From: Mycobacterium asiaticum
GTDB lineage: Bacteria; Actinomycetota; Actinomycetes; Mycobacteriales; Mycobacteriaceae
Assembly (NCBI RefSeq): GCF_001673315.1
Contig: NZ_LZLQ01000124.1
Location: forward strand, 186,001-250,000
Reading direction: 5' to 3'
Length of the DNA: 64,000 nucleotides
The notes beneath the pieces were generated by a model. The model ran no database searches. It was not told the DNA's origin and worked only from the letters and a program-made list of their open reading frames with translations. This document shows, piece after piece, positions 41,997-49,804 of the stretch. Numbering within the stretch: position 1 is the stretch's first letter; each line of letters opens with the position of its first letter. Both the position numbers and the translations under genes were made by a program.

Positions 41997-43034
41997 GTGG
42001 ATCGCTACGAGTTGCGCCGCATGGACTACAGCCTGACGGAGGATCACAAGGCCCTGCAGGCCGCCTACCGGCAACTGCTGGAGACCCACTGCCCCATCGA
42101 GACGGTATGGGCTGCGCAGGAGACGGGATTCGACAAGAGCCTGTGGGAGCGACTGTGCGCCACCGGCGCCACCTCGATGGCAGTCGGGGAGCACGCCGGC
42201 GGGGACGGCGCGACCCTGGTGGATCTCTCGTTGGTCGCCGAGGAAGTCGGCCGGGTGTTGGCCCCGGTGCCGTGGATCGATCATGTCTGTGCCGTGCGGT
42301 TGGCCGAGCGACTTGGAGCGGTCACACCGGAGATGGTCGAGGGCAATCGGATCGTCGGTCTCGAGATCACGCCGGAACCCGTGACAGGACAGCGGCTTAT
42401 CCCGTCCGCAGCGATCGCAGACAGCCTCATTGTCCGGGACGGGGACGAGGTGGTGTTACTGACGTTTGCGACCAACCCGACGCGGGTGCCCAATCTCGGT
42501 CAGTTGCCGATGGCCTGGGTAGACCCTGCTGCGGCGGATTCCCGCACGGTCCTGGGCGCGGGTCCGGAGGCGATGGCCGCCTACGGTCGTGCCGTCGACG
42601 AGTGGCGGGTGCTCACCGCCGCGGCGCTGACCGGTCTGGTCGAGCAGACCATGACCATCGCCGCCGAATTCGCCAAGATGCGCTACACCCTCGGTGTTCC
42701 CATCTCGACGTTGCAGGCGATCTCACATCCATTGGCCAACATGGCAATTGCCGTCCAGGGCGGCCGTAATCTCACCCGGCGCGCCGCGTGGTTCCTGGAC
42801 AACGAACCCGACGAGCGACCGGAATTACCGGGTTGCGCGTTTGTGTTCATGGCCGAAGAGGCACCTAAGGCGGCAACGATGGCGGTTCATATTCAGGGCG
42901 GTCTCGGTGTCTCCGTGGAAGCCGCGGCGACCGCGTATCTGGTCCGGGCCCGAGGTTGGGGCTTGGCCGGCGGTGATCCGGGACTCACGGCCAAGCAGGT
43001 AGGTCGACTGGTCGCCGAGCGGGAAAGCGCATAA
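41997..43034 (+). CDS. acyl-CoA dehydrogenase family protein, short subunit
   Basis: A 345-residue dehydrogenase-family protein, shorter than the usual 380-400, without the C-terminal YEGTSE-type motif. This fits the smaller subunit of heteromeric mycobacterial dehydrogenases such as FadE26-FadE27 and FadE28-FadE29, in which two adjacent genes form an alpha2beta2 enzyme. GTG at 41997 is chosen since AGGAG lies 9 nt upstream; ATG 42021 is an alternative. The partner follows after 4 bp. Confidence 0.88.
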   Translation: MDRYELRRMDYSLTEDHKALQAAYRQLLETHCPIETVWAAQETGFDKSLWERLCATGATSMAVGEHAGGDGATLVDLSLVAEEVGRVLAPVPWIDHVCAVRLAERLGAVTPEMVEGNRIVGLEITPEPVTGQRLIPSAAIADSLIVRDGDEVVLLTFATNPTRVPNLGQLPMAWVDPAAADSRTVLGAGPEAMAAYGRAVDEWRVLTAAALTGLVEQTMTIAAEFAKMRYTLGVPISTLQAISHPLANMAIAVQGGRNLTRRAAWFLDNEPDERPELPGCAFVFMAEEAPKAATMAVHIQGGLGVSVEAAATAYLVRARGWGLAGGDPGLTAKQVGRLVAERESA

Positions 43035-43038
43035 CACA

Positions 43039-44238
43039 ATGGATTTCGGACACGTACAACTCGAAGATGACGACAAGGCGTTTCTGGCCGAGGTTCGCGC
43101 ATTCCTGGCCGAGCACGTGACGGATGAGGTACGCCGTCGGGACCGGGACACCGGTGACAATTTCGACGAGGGCGTGCACCTGGCGATCGGCGCCGCAGGC
43201 TACCTGGAAAAGGAGTGGAAGTCCGCGGCCGACGGCGGCTTCACCCGGGTGCGGCGGCGGATCTGGGAGTTGGAGAAGCGCCGCGTACACACGCCCTGGG
43301 TGACTTGGGGGACAACGGCGATGGTGGCGCGCGCCGTCGCCGCCTTCGGCAAACCCGAACTCGTGGAAGAGGTGCTACCGAAGGTCTTCACCGGAGAGGT
43401 ACGGATGTGCCTGGGTTACACCGAACCCGAGGGGGGTTCCGACATTGCGACGTGTAAGACGCGGGCGGTGCGGGAGGCGGACGGGTCGAGTTGGATCATC
43501 AACGGGTCGAAGATGTTCACCACCGGCGCGCACAACTGCCAGTACGTCTTCCTGATCACCAACACCGACCCGTCAGCGCGAAAGCACAAGAGCCTGACCA
43601 TGTTCCTGGTTCCCCTCGACCTGCCCGGCATCGAGATCCAGGGCATCCGCACCGTCGACGGTGACCGGACGAACATCGTCTACTACAGCGACGTGCGGGT
43701 CGACGACAAGTATCTGCTCGGAGAGGTCAACGGCGGTTGGACGGTGCTGCGCGGACCGCTGGATGCCGAACACGGCGCCGTGGCAGCGGCGCCGGACGGG
43801 TTGCAGGACGTCGCGATAATGCAGCATCAGACCGGCTTCATGTCGGCGGCCTTGGACGCCGTTGCAGCCAGGGTCGCCCAGCCGGGACCGGACGGGGCGC
43901 GACCGATCGATGACGGATCCGTGGCATACCGGCTGGGCCGCAGCGCCGCGCGGTTGGAGGGTGCACTGTCGACTCCGAGCATCTTCGGCAGGGTCGCCCA
44001 GGCGCAGACCATGCGCGACATCGGATCCGATTTGATGGACATCGCCGGACCCGCCTCGGTGCTACCCATCGAGACCGACGGCGCCGCGGACAACGGAACG
44101 TCGGAATATCTCTACCGGTTCGCACCGCTGGCTGGGATTTACGGCGGGACGTTGGAGGTCTTCCGCAACATGATCGCTCAGCACGTGCTTGGCCTGGGTA
44201 AGCCGAATTATTCGCCGCCGGCCGCCAAGGCGTCCTGA
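43039..44238 (+). CDS. acyl-CoA dehydrogenase, long subunit
   Basis: A 399-residue acyl-CoA dehydrogenase with LGYTEPEGGSDIATCKT, MFTTGAHNCQYVF and an end YGGTLEVFRNMIAQHVLGL. The usual catalytic Glu of YEGTSE is replaced by Gly; heteromeric steroid-type dehydrogenases have the same change and take the base from another helix. With the preceding gene it probably forms a complex acting on a bulky acyl-CoA. It ends the operon. Confidence 0.92.
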   Translation: MDFGHVQLEDDDKAFLAEVRAFLAEHVTDEVRRRDRDTGDNFDEGVHLAIGAAGYLEKEWKSAADGGFTRVRRRIWELEKRRVHTPWVTWGTTAMVARAVAAFGKPELVEEVLPKVFTGEVRMCLGYTEPEGGSDIATCKTRAVREADGSSWIINGSKMFTTGAHNCQYVFLITNTDPSARKHKSLTMFLVPLDLPGIEIQGIRTVDGDRTNIVYYSDVRVDDKYLLGEVNGGWTVLRGPLDAEHGAVAAAPDGLQDVAIMQHQTGFMSAALDAVAARVAQPGPDGARPIDDGSVAYRLGRSAARLEGALSTPSIFGRVAQAQTMRDIGSDLMDIAGPASVLPIETDGAADNGTSEYLYRFAPLAGIYGGTLEVFRNMIAQHVLGLGKPNYSPPAAKAS

Positions 44239-44240
44239 CC

Positions 44241-44271
44241 GACGCCTTCCGACGCCTTCCGACGCCTTCCG
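44241..44271 (+). repeat. 10-bp tandem repeat after the dehydrogenase operon
   Basis: GACGCCTTCC occurs three times head to tail at 44241-44270, followed by GA. It starts 2 bp after the stop codon. A short CTTCAAGG repeat follows. No hairpin was seen. Confidence 0.85.
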
Positions 44272-44317
44272 AGAATTCTTCAAGGATCCTTCAAGGTCGC
44301 GCCGCCAGCATTGCGGC

Positions 44318-45088
44318 ATGACCACAACCGACCCGCGCGGGATTCAAGAGCGTCGCCCCGAGCCGCTGCACCCGCCGAGTCACGTCCTTGCTTACTGCGC
44401 GGCATTGGCCTTGACAGCCGGGTTCGTGAACGCGGTAGCGCTGCTGATCCTGGCTGTGCCGGTGGGCAACCTCACCGGCGTCACCACCCAGCTCGGTATG
44501 GATGCGGCCAATCCCTGGCGATACGAGAGCCACGTCTTGATAGCCATCCTGCTGGGCTTTCTGGTAGGTGCGGCGGTCGCCGGGGCGTTGCTCGCCTCGA
44601 ACGGGGCGCCGCGCAGGACACGGCATGCCACCGTGCTGGTGATCGAGGCGCTGCTGCTATTCCTTGCCGCCGCAGGGGTGGAATCGGGACCCGTGCAGGC
44701 GTACCTTGCGGCCCTTGGGATCGAGGAGACCGCGATCCAGGCGCTGCTTGCTGCGGCCGCGCTCGGCCTGCAGAACGGGTTGACGTCCAGCTTTCGCGGG
44801 ATGTCGGTGCGCACCACCCACTTCACCGGCACCGTCACTGACCTGGGGCTGATGCTCGGCCGGAGTCGGCGGCACGGAGTGGACAAATGGAAAATCGCGA
44901 TCCTCACCGTCACGCTGTTGCTGTTCCTCGCCGGCGGTGTCATCGGGATACTGACCGGAGCACAGCTCGGCGGATACGCACTGCTGGTCCCGGTCACAAT
45001 CTGCGTGGCACTGGCCGGTGTCAACGTGGCGCAGGGCCGCGCTCAGGTGGTAAGAATCGTCGCTGCGGCCGTGCCCGGTGCGCCGTAG
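44318..45088 (+). CDS. YoaK family (DUF1275) membrane protein
   Basis: A 256-residue membrane protein with about six helices. The family motifs are GFVNAVALLILAVPVGNLTG at the first helix, and QNGLTSSFRGMSVRTTHFTGT followed by DLG in the fourth. The function is unknown; a small-molecule transport role is often guessed. The start at 44318 begins just before the first helix. It is convergent with the thiolase gene, and the two coding regions overlap by 46 bp at their ends. It has no evident link to the island. Confidence 0.9.
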   Translation: MTTTDPRGIQERRPEPLHPPSHVLAYCAALALTAGFVNAVALLILAVPVGNLTGVTTQLGMDAANPWRYESHVLIAILLGFLVGAAVAGALLASNGAPRRTRHATVLVIEALLLFLAAAGVESGPVQAYLAALGIEETAIQALLAAAALGLQNGLTSSFRGMSVRTTHFTGTVTDLGLMLGRSRRHGVDKWKIAILTVTLLLFLAGGVIGILTGAQLGGYALLVPVTICVALAGVNVAQGRAQVVRIVAAAVPGAP

Positions 45089-46188
45089 AGCTGGGTGAAG
45101 CCGACCCGGGGTTGCCCGGGGACCTGCCGGTCACCGGCTTGACCGCGCAACTGCCGGACGATCTCGTGAATCTGTCGCAGACCGGACGCGCCGATCGGTT
45201 CACCGTTGGCGATCAACCCGCCATCGGTATTCACCGGCATCGGACCGTTGATCTCGGTGGCACCGTCGGCGAGCAACTTCTCCTGGTCCCCGTCGGCGCA
45301 GAACCCGCACTCAGCCAGATGGATGATTTCCGCGCCGGCATCGGTGTCCTGCAACTGGATCACGTCGACGTCTTCCGGGCCGACGCCCGCCTTCTCGAAC
45401 GCGGCACGGGCGGCGTACACGGTGGGTGCCACATCTTCTGTAACGGGTGCAAAGGTGGTGTTCACCTCGTAGGCGCCATATTTGCGCGTGCGTACCTCCA
45501 CCGCCTTGAGGTAGACCGGCTTGTCGGTGTACCGGCGGGCGATGTCCGCACGGCACATCACCACCGCGGCCGCACCCTCGTCCGGTGCGCAGAACATGTA
45601 CTGCGTCAGTGGATAGTTGAGCATCGCGGAGTTGAGGATCTCGTCTTCCGGTATCGGCTTACGTCTGAACGCATTCGGATTCAGCGCGCCGTTGCGGAAA
45701 TTCTTGGCAGCGACCTTGGCGAGGGTGCGCTGTGAGATGCCGTGATCGTGCAGGTACCGATTGGCCTTCATCCCGAAGAATTGGGTGGTGAGGTACTGAC
45801 CGTTCTCGGCGTACCAGCGCGGCATGCCCACCAGCGCCGGGTCTTCGGTGAATGCGCCGCGGGGGTGCTTGTCCAGCCCGACGGCTATGCCGATGTCGTA
45901 GTCTCCCAGCCGAATTCCGTCGGCGCAGACCTTGACGGCACTGGCCGCGGTGGCACACGCGTTGAACACGTTGGTGAACGGTATGCCGGACAGGCCGACC
46001 ATGCCGACGACCGCATCGGGATTGGCCACGGTCCAGCTGCCGCCGGTCGCCGCCTGGATGTCGTTCCACTGCACCCCGGCGTCCTTGACCGCGGCGAAGA
46101 TCGCGTCGACGCCCATCTGCATCGCGGACTTTCCTTCGAATCGGCCGAAGGGATGCAAGCCCACGCCGATGATGGCCACGTCGTTCAT
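45043..46188 (-). CDS. SCP-x-type thiolase/lipid-transfer protein (Ltp-like)
   Basis: A 381-residue thiolase-fold protein of the SCP-x group. The nucleophile is in NACATAASAVKVCADGIR, a catalytic region is NTDGGLIANGEPIGASGL, and the C-terminus GAPGTAAATIL lacks the CIGGGQG of classical thiolases. Related mycobacterial proteins (Ltp2 type) act as retro-aldolases in sterol side-chain degradation, usually with a DUF35 partner; none is encoded next to it. It is divergent from the P450 gene and shares an operator with it. Confidence 0.9.
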   Translation of the reverse strand: MNDVAIIGVGLHPFGRFEGKSAMQMGVDAIFAAVKDAGVQWNDIQAATGGSWTVANPDAVVGMVGLSGIPFTNVFNACATAASAVKVCADGIRLGDYDIGIAVGLDKHPRGAFTEDPALVGMPRWYAENGQYLTTQFFGMKANRYLHDHGISQRTLAKVAAKNFRNGALNPNAFRRKPIPEDEILNSAMLNYPLTQYMFCAPDEGAAAVVMCRADIARRYTDKPVYLKAVEVRTRKYGAYEVNTTFAPVTEDVAPTVYAARAAFEKAGVGPEDVDVIQLQDTDAGAEIIHLAECGFCADGDQEKLLADGATEINGPMPVNTDGGLIANGEPIGASGLRQIHEIVRQLRGQAGDRQVPGQPRVGFTQLYGAPGTAAATILTT

Positions 46189-46230
46189 TGCCGCGATCTC
46201 GCCTTCCTGGTGTCAAGACACTTGACTATA

Positions 46231-46251
46231 ATACTGTAACCATTACCGTTG
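46231..46251. promoter_or_regulatory. island operator site 6 (thiolase/P450 divergent promoter)
   Basis: ATACTGTAACC at the left and TTACCG toward the right give the 21-bp motif in inverted orientation. It is 43 bp from the thiolase start and 36 bp from the P450 start. Confidence 0.6.
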
Positions 46252-46286
46252 GTCGTTCCAGGTCCCTCAGGGAGAGGTCGCGTGCC

Positions 46287-47486
46287 GTGGGCAAGGTGGT
46301 GTTCGATCCATTCTCCGAAGACTTCTTCAACAGCCCCTATGAGACCTACCGGCGGATGCGGGACGAAGCCCCGGTCTACTACAGCGCCGAATACGACTTC
46401 TACGCGCTGACCCGCCACGAGGACGTGGCCGCGGCGTTCAAGGACTACCAAACATACTCGTCGGCGTACGGGGTCGATCTGTCGCAGGTGCGCAAAGGTC
46501 AGGTGACCAAACACGGCTCGATCATCGCCATGGACCCCCCGCAGCACCGGCGCATGCGCGGCCTGCTCAACAAAGTCTTCACGCCACGCGCCATCCAAGC
46601 ACTGCGGCCATTGGTGTCAGAAGTGGTCGAAAAGTATTTATCCGCAGTGAATCCGGATGGTTTCGACTTCGTCCAGGACTTCTCGGCACTGTTTCCCGTC
46701 GACGTCATGACGACCATGCAAGGGGTACCGGAGCGGGACCGTCAGCAGATCCGGTTGTGGATCGACGACCTGTTGCACCGCGGTCCCGGAGAGGTCGACA
46801 TGGGCGAGGTCGGCCAGAAGTCCGCCGTCGACATGGCGGTTTACTACTTCCGGCTCACCAAACAACGCCGCGAGAATCTGGCGGACGACCTGCTCAGTAG
46901 GCTGATCCAGGCCGAGATCGAACGGGAAAACGGCGAGATGGCGCCGCTGGACAACATCGAGATCACCGAGTTCGCAACGCTATTGGGTGGTGCCGGCGCC
47001 GAGACCGTGACCAAGCTGATCGGCAACGCCGCCGTTGTCTTCGCCAGGAATCCCGACCAATGGCAGAAGCTGCTCGACGATCGCAGCAAGGTGCCACTGG
47101 CCGTCGAGGAGTTGCTGCGTTACGAGGCGCCGGCGCAATACAACGTGCGGCGCTCGACCCGCGACGTCACGTTGCACGGCGTGACCATCCCCGCCGGAAA
47201 GCCGGTTTTCCTGGTCGGAGGCTCAGCTAACCGGGATCCGCTGGCATGGACCGACCCTGACTCCTTCGAGATCGACCGCGACCGCACCCAAGCGCAGAAT
47301 CTGGGGCTGGGCTACGGCATTCACAGCTGTCTCGGCGCCGCGCTGGCCCGTCTGGAAAGCGCCATCGCGCTGGAACGCATGCTCGACTTCATGCCTCGCT
47401 ACCAGGTTGACTGGGCGGGTTGCCGACGGGTCAACATGCAGAACGTCGCGGGCTGGAGCAACGTGCCGGTCCGGGTGCTGCGCTAG
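46287..47486 (+). CDS. cytochrome P450
   Basis: A 399-residue haem monooxygenase. The I-helix oxygen-binding motif is GGAGAETV, the K-helix ExxR is EELLR, and the haem loop LGYGIHSCLGAALARLE has the thiolate ligand Cys348. The meander WTDPDSFEIDRDR is normal. Length suits a soluble class I P450 needing a ferredoxin, which is not encoded nearby. GTG at 46287 is chosen since GGGAGAGG lies upstream and the next residues match the typical DPFSEDFF start. It probably hydroxylates the island's hydrophobic substrate. Confidence 0.94.
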   Translation: MGKVVFDPFSEDFFNSPYETYRRMRDEAPVYYSAEYDFYALTRHEDVAAAFKDYQTYSSAYGVDLSQVRKGQVTKHGSIIAMDPPQHRRMRGLLNKVFTPRAIQALRPLVSEVVEKYLSAVNPDGFDFVQDFSALFPVDVMTTMQGVPERDRQQIRLWIDDLLHRGPGEVDMGEVGQKSAVDMAVYYFRLTKQRRENLADDLLSRLIQAEIERENGEMAPLDNIEITEFATLLGGAGAETVTKLIGNAAVVFARNPDQWQKLLDDRSKVPLAVEELLRYEAPAQYNVRRSTRDVTLHGVTIPAGKPVFLVGGSANRDPLAWTDPDSFEIDRDRTQAQNLGLGYGIHSCLGAALARLESAIALERMLDFMPRYQVDWAGCRRVNMQNVAGWSNVPVRVLR

Positions 47487-47872
47487 TCGCCGGGGTCTCG
47501 CCGCCACACCAGGGTGCTGCGCGTGTTCGTGCCGCCTGCGGACACCATGCTCGCCGATAACGTCAACCGGTCACCATCGACCCGTGCGTCACGGATTTGC
47601 GGCTGCCGCAACAACTCCGGCATCGTCGCGATCAGGACCTCGTGACGCACCGTCGCCGACGCTTCGTCGACGTGGAACCGACCGCCGTAGGAGATGAACT
47701 CACCGCCGGGTCCCGGCGTCAACTGCGCAGACATGTGACCGTCGGTGGTGTAGAGGATCAAGCCGATCGGGTGCTCACCGAACGGGTGCCGAAGTTCGCC
47801 GGAGTCGGTGTTGCGGGAAACGAACGACTCCAATCGCCAACCACCGAGTATCGCCCGACCGAGATCATGCAC
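47483..47872 (-). CDS. lipocalin-like domain protein
   Basis: A 129-residue beta-rich protein. LGGWRLESFVSRNTDSGE at the N-terminus and GLILYTTDGHMSAQL match the lipocalin-like (PF13924-type) family, which probably forms a small barrel that binds a hydrophobic ligand. A C-terminal strand RSTLVWRR closes it. Its stop overlaps that of the P450 by 4 bp. It is divergent from the LLM oxidoreductase and starts 9 bp from the shared operator. It may be a binding protein or isomerase for the substrate. Confidence 0.82.
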   Translation of the reverse strand: MHDLGRAILGGWRLESFVSRNTDSGELRHPFGEHPIGLILYTTDGHMSAQLTPGPGGEFISYGGRFHVDEASATVRHEVLIATMPELLRQPQIRDARVDGDRLTLSASMVSAGGTNTRSTLVWRRDPGD

Positions 47873-47881
47873 CGGTTGACC

Positions 47882-47902
47882 CTACCGAATTAATTACAGT
47901 AG
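47882..47902. promoter_or_regulatory. island operator site 7 (best match; lipocalin/LLM divergent promoter)
   Basis: CTACCGAAT and ATTACAGTAG flank two central bases, giving a near-symmetrical 21-bp dyad. It is used here as the reference for the motif. It is only 9 bp from the lipocalin-like start and 11 bp from the LLM start. Confidence 0.72.
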
Positions 47903-47913
47903 CGTCCACACGC

Positions 47914-48951
47914 ATGGACGGTGCCAGTCAGCGCGCTGGCGTGAAGATCGATGGGGGCATCCCCATGGATCTGGTGCGGGTGCCCGGCGTGGCCGCCGAA
48001 CTCGAGCAGCGCCACTATGACGGCTGTTGGACTGGCGAGATCAACCACGATCCTTTCCTGCCCATGCTGCTGGCGGCCGAGCACACCTGCAGGATCGAAC
48101 TGGGCACCAGCATCGCGGTCGCGTTCGCGCGCAATCCGATGACGGTGGCACACACCGCCTGGGACCTGCAGGCATATTCCGGCGGCCGGTTCATCCTGGG
48201 ATTGGGCACCCAGGTCAGGACCCACATCGAGAAGCGTTTCGGTATGACCTGGAGCCATCCGGTACCGCGGATGCGCGAGTTCATTTCGGCGCTGCGGGCC
48301 ATCTGGCACTCGTGGCAACACGGCGACCGGCTGAGCTTCGAGGGTGACTTCTACACCCACACGTTGATGACACCGATGTTCGTCCCAGAACCGCTATCCT
48401 GCTCGCCGCCAGAGATTTTCGTGGCCGCGGTGGGCGAAGCGATGACCGAGATGTGCGGTGCAGCCGCAGACGGCCTGATCGCGCACGCGTTCACCACCAG
48501 ACGTTATTTGGACGAGGTGACCCTCCCGGCATTGCGGCGCGGGCTCCGGCGCGCGGGTCGCGAGCGCGCCGAGGTTGCGGTGTCATGCCCGGTGTTCATC
48601 GTGACCGGGCGCAACGAAGCCGAACTCGATCGGTCCGCGGCGGTGATCCGCAAGCAGGTGGCGTTCTACGGGTCGACGCCGGCCTACCGGAAAGTGCTCG
48701 ACCTGCATGGCTGGGGCGGCCTGCACACCGAGTTGCACCGCCTGTCCCGCCAGGGTGACTGGGATGCCATGGGCGCGTTGATCGATGACGAGGTATTGGA
48801 CGCCTTCGCCGTCGTCGCGCCCGTCGAAAAGGTTGCGGCCGCGTTGCGAGCACGGTGCGCGGGTGTCGTCGACCGAGTGCTACCGGGATTCCCGGCCGAC
48901 CTCCCGTCCTACACGGTCGCCACGATCCTGGAAGGGTTCCGGAATGGATAG
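47914..48951 (+). CDS. LLM class F420-dependent oxidoreductase
   Basis: A 345-residue TIM-barrel flavin/F420 enzyme of the luciferase-like monooxygenase family. It has LGTSIAVAFARNPMTVAHTAWDL, SGGRFILGLGTQVRTHIEKRFG and ADGLIAHAFTT, as in mycobacterial TIGR03617-type proteins. F420H2 would be the hydride donor. The ATG at 47914 has no ribosome binding site and is 11 bp after the operator, so the message may be leaderless or nearly so. It overlaps the following SDR gene by 8 bp. Confidence 0.92.
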   Translation: MDGASQRAGVKIDGGIPMDLVRVPGVAAELEQRHYDGCWTGEINHDPFLPMLLAAEHTCRIELGTSIAVAFARNPMTVAHTAWDLQAYSGGRFILGLGTQVRTHIEKRFGMTWSHPVPRMREFISALRAIWHSWQHGDRLSFEGDFYTHTLMTPMFVPEPLSCSPPEIFVAAVGEAMTEMCGAAADGLIAHAFTTRRYLDEVTLPALRRGLRRAGRERAEVAVSCPVFIVTGRNEAELDRSAAVIRKQVAFYGSTPAYRKVLDLHGWGGLHTELHRLSRQGDWDAMGALIDDEVLDAFAVVAPVEKVAAALRARCAGVVDRVLPGFPADLPSYTVATILEGFRNG

Positions 48952-49804
48952 GGTCAGGGGCAACACGGTCGTCGTCACCGGAGGGGCGCGCGGCATCGGG
49001 TTCGCGACCGCAAAAGCGTTGCTGATTCGTGGTGCGCTGGTGGTGATCGGTGACCGCGATGCGGGCGCATTGGAGACCGCCGTAGCCGAATTGCGCGGTG
49101 CGGGCGCGGTTCTGGGTTATCCACTGGATGTCTCCGATCGGGATTGTTTCGCGCAGTTCCTGGATATGGCCAGGGCCGGCGTCGGTGGCGGGATCGACGT
49201 GCTGATCAACAATGCCGGGGTGATGCCAGTCGGTTCGTTCACCGCCCAGCCGCCACACGCCATCCGGTCCGCACTCGAGGTGAATCTTTATGGCGTGCTC
49301 AACGGTTGTCAGCTGGTGTTGCCTGAGATGGTGGCGCGCCGTCGCGGACACATCGTCAATATCGCGTCGATGGCCGGTGTGATGGCCATTCCCGGGCAGG
49401 TGGTGTACGCGGCGTCCAAATTCGGTGTCGTCGGGCTCAGCGTGGCGATGGCCGACGAATTCGCCTCCCACGGGGTACATGTCACCGTCGTGCTGCCGCC
49501 CTTCACCCAGACGGATCTGATAGCCGGCACAAAGGCGTCCGGAGTGGGCAGGCCGGTCCGGCCCGACCGGGTGGCCGCCGCCATCGTCGGCGCCCTGGAC
49601 AAGCCGCGAACCCAGGTATCGGTCCCGCGGGCCGCCCGGTTCGTCGGGCCGGCGGTGTCGATGCTGGGAACACGCGGCAGACGCTGGCTCAACAAGCGCG
49701 TCGGCGCCGACACCCTGTTTCTCGACGACATTGACCACGCCGCAAGGGAGTTCTACGAACGGCGTGCGCGGTCCGCGCTGGGAGTCGTCGACCCTAGGGA
49801 TTGA
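48944..49804 (+). CDS. short-chain dehydrogenase/reductase
   Basis: A 286-residue SDR with VTGGARGIGFATA (cofactor), INNAGVMPVG, catalytic Ser in IASMAGV and YAASK (Tyr-x-x-x-Lys). The C-terminal 60 residues are longer than in FabG and basic, as in mycobacterial SDRs linked to lipid metabolism. It is coupled to the LLM gene and convergent with a ligase, overlapping it by 11 bp. Confidence 0.92.
   Translation: MDRVRGNTVVVTGGARGIGFATAKALLIRGALVVIGDRDAGALETAVAELRGAGAVLGYPLDVSDRDCFAQFLDMARAGVGGGIDVLINNAGVMPVGSFTAQPPHAIRSALEVNLYGVLNGCQLVLPEMVARRRGHIVNIASMAGVMAIPGQVVYAASKFGVVGLSVAMADEFASHGVHVTVVLPPFTQTDLIAGTKASGVGRPVRPDRVAAAIVGALDKPRTQVSVPRAARFVGPAVSMLGTRGRRWLNKRVGADTLFLDDIDHAAREFYERRARSALGVVDPRD

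Noticed and set aside
44887..45735. 282-codon plus-strand frame
   Set aside because: It covers the end of the DUF1275 gene and the antisense of the thiolase, with no domain.
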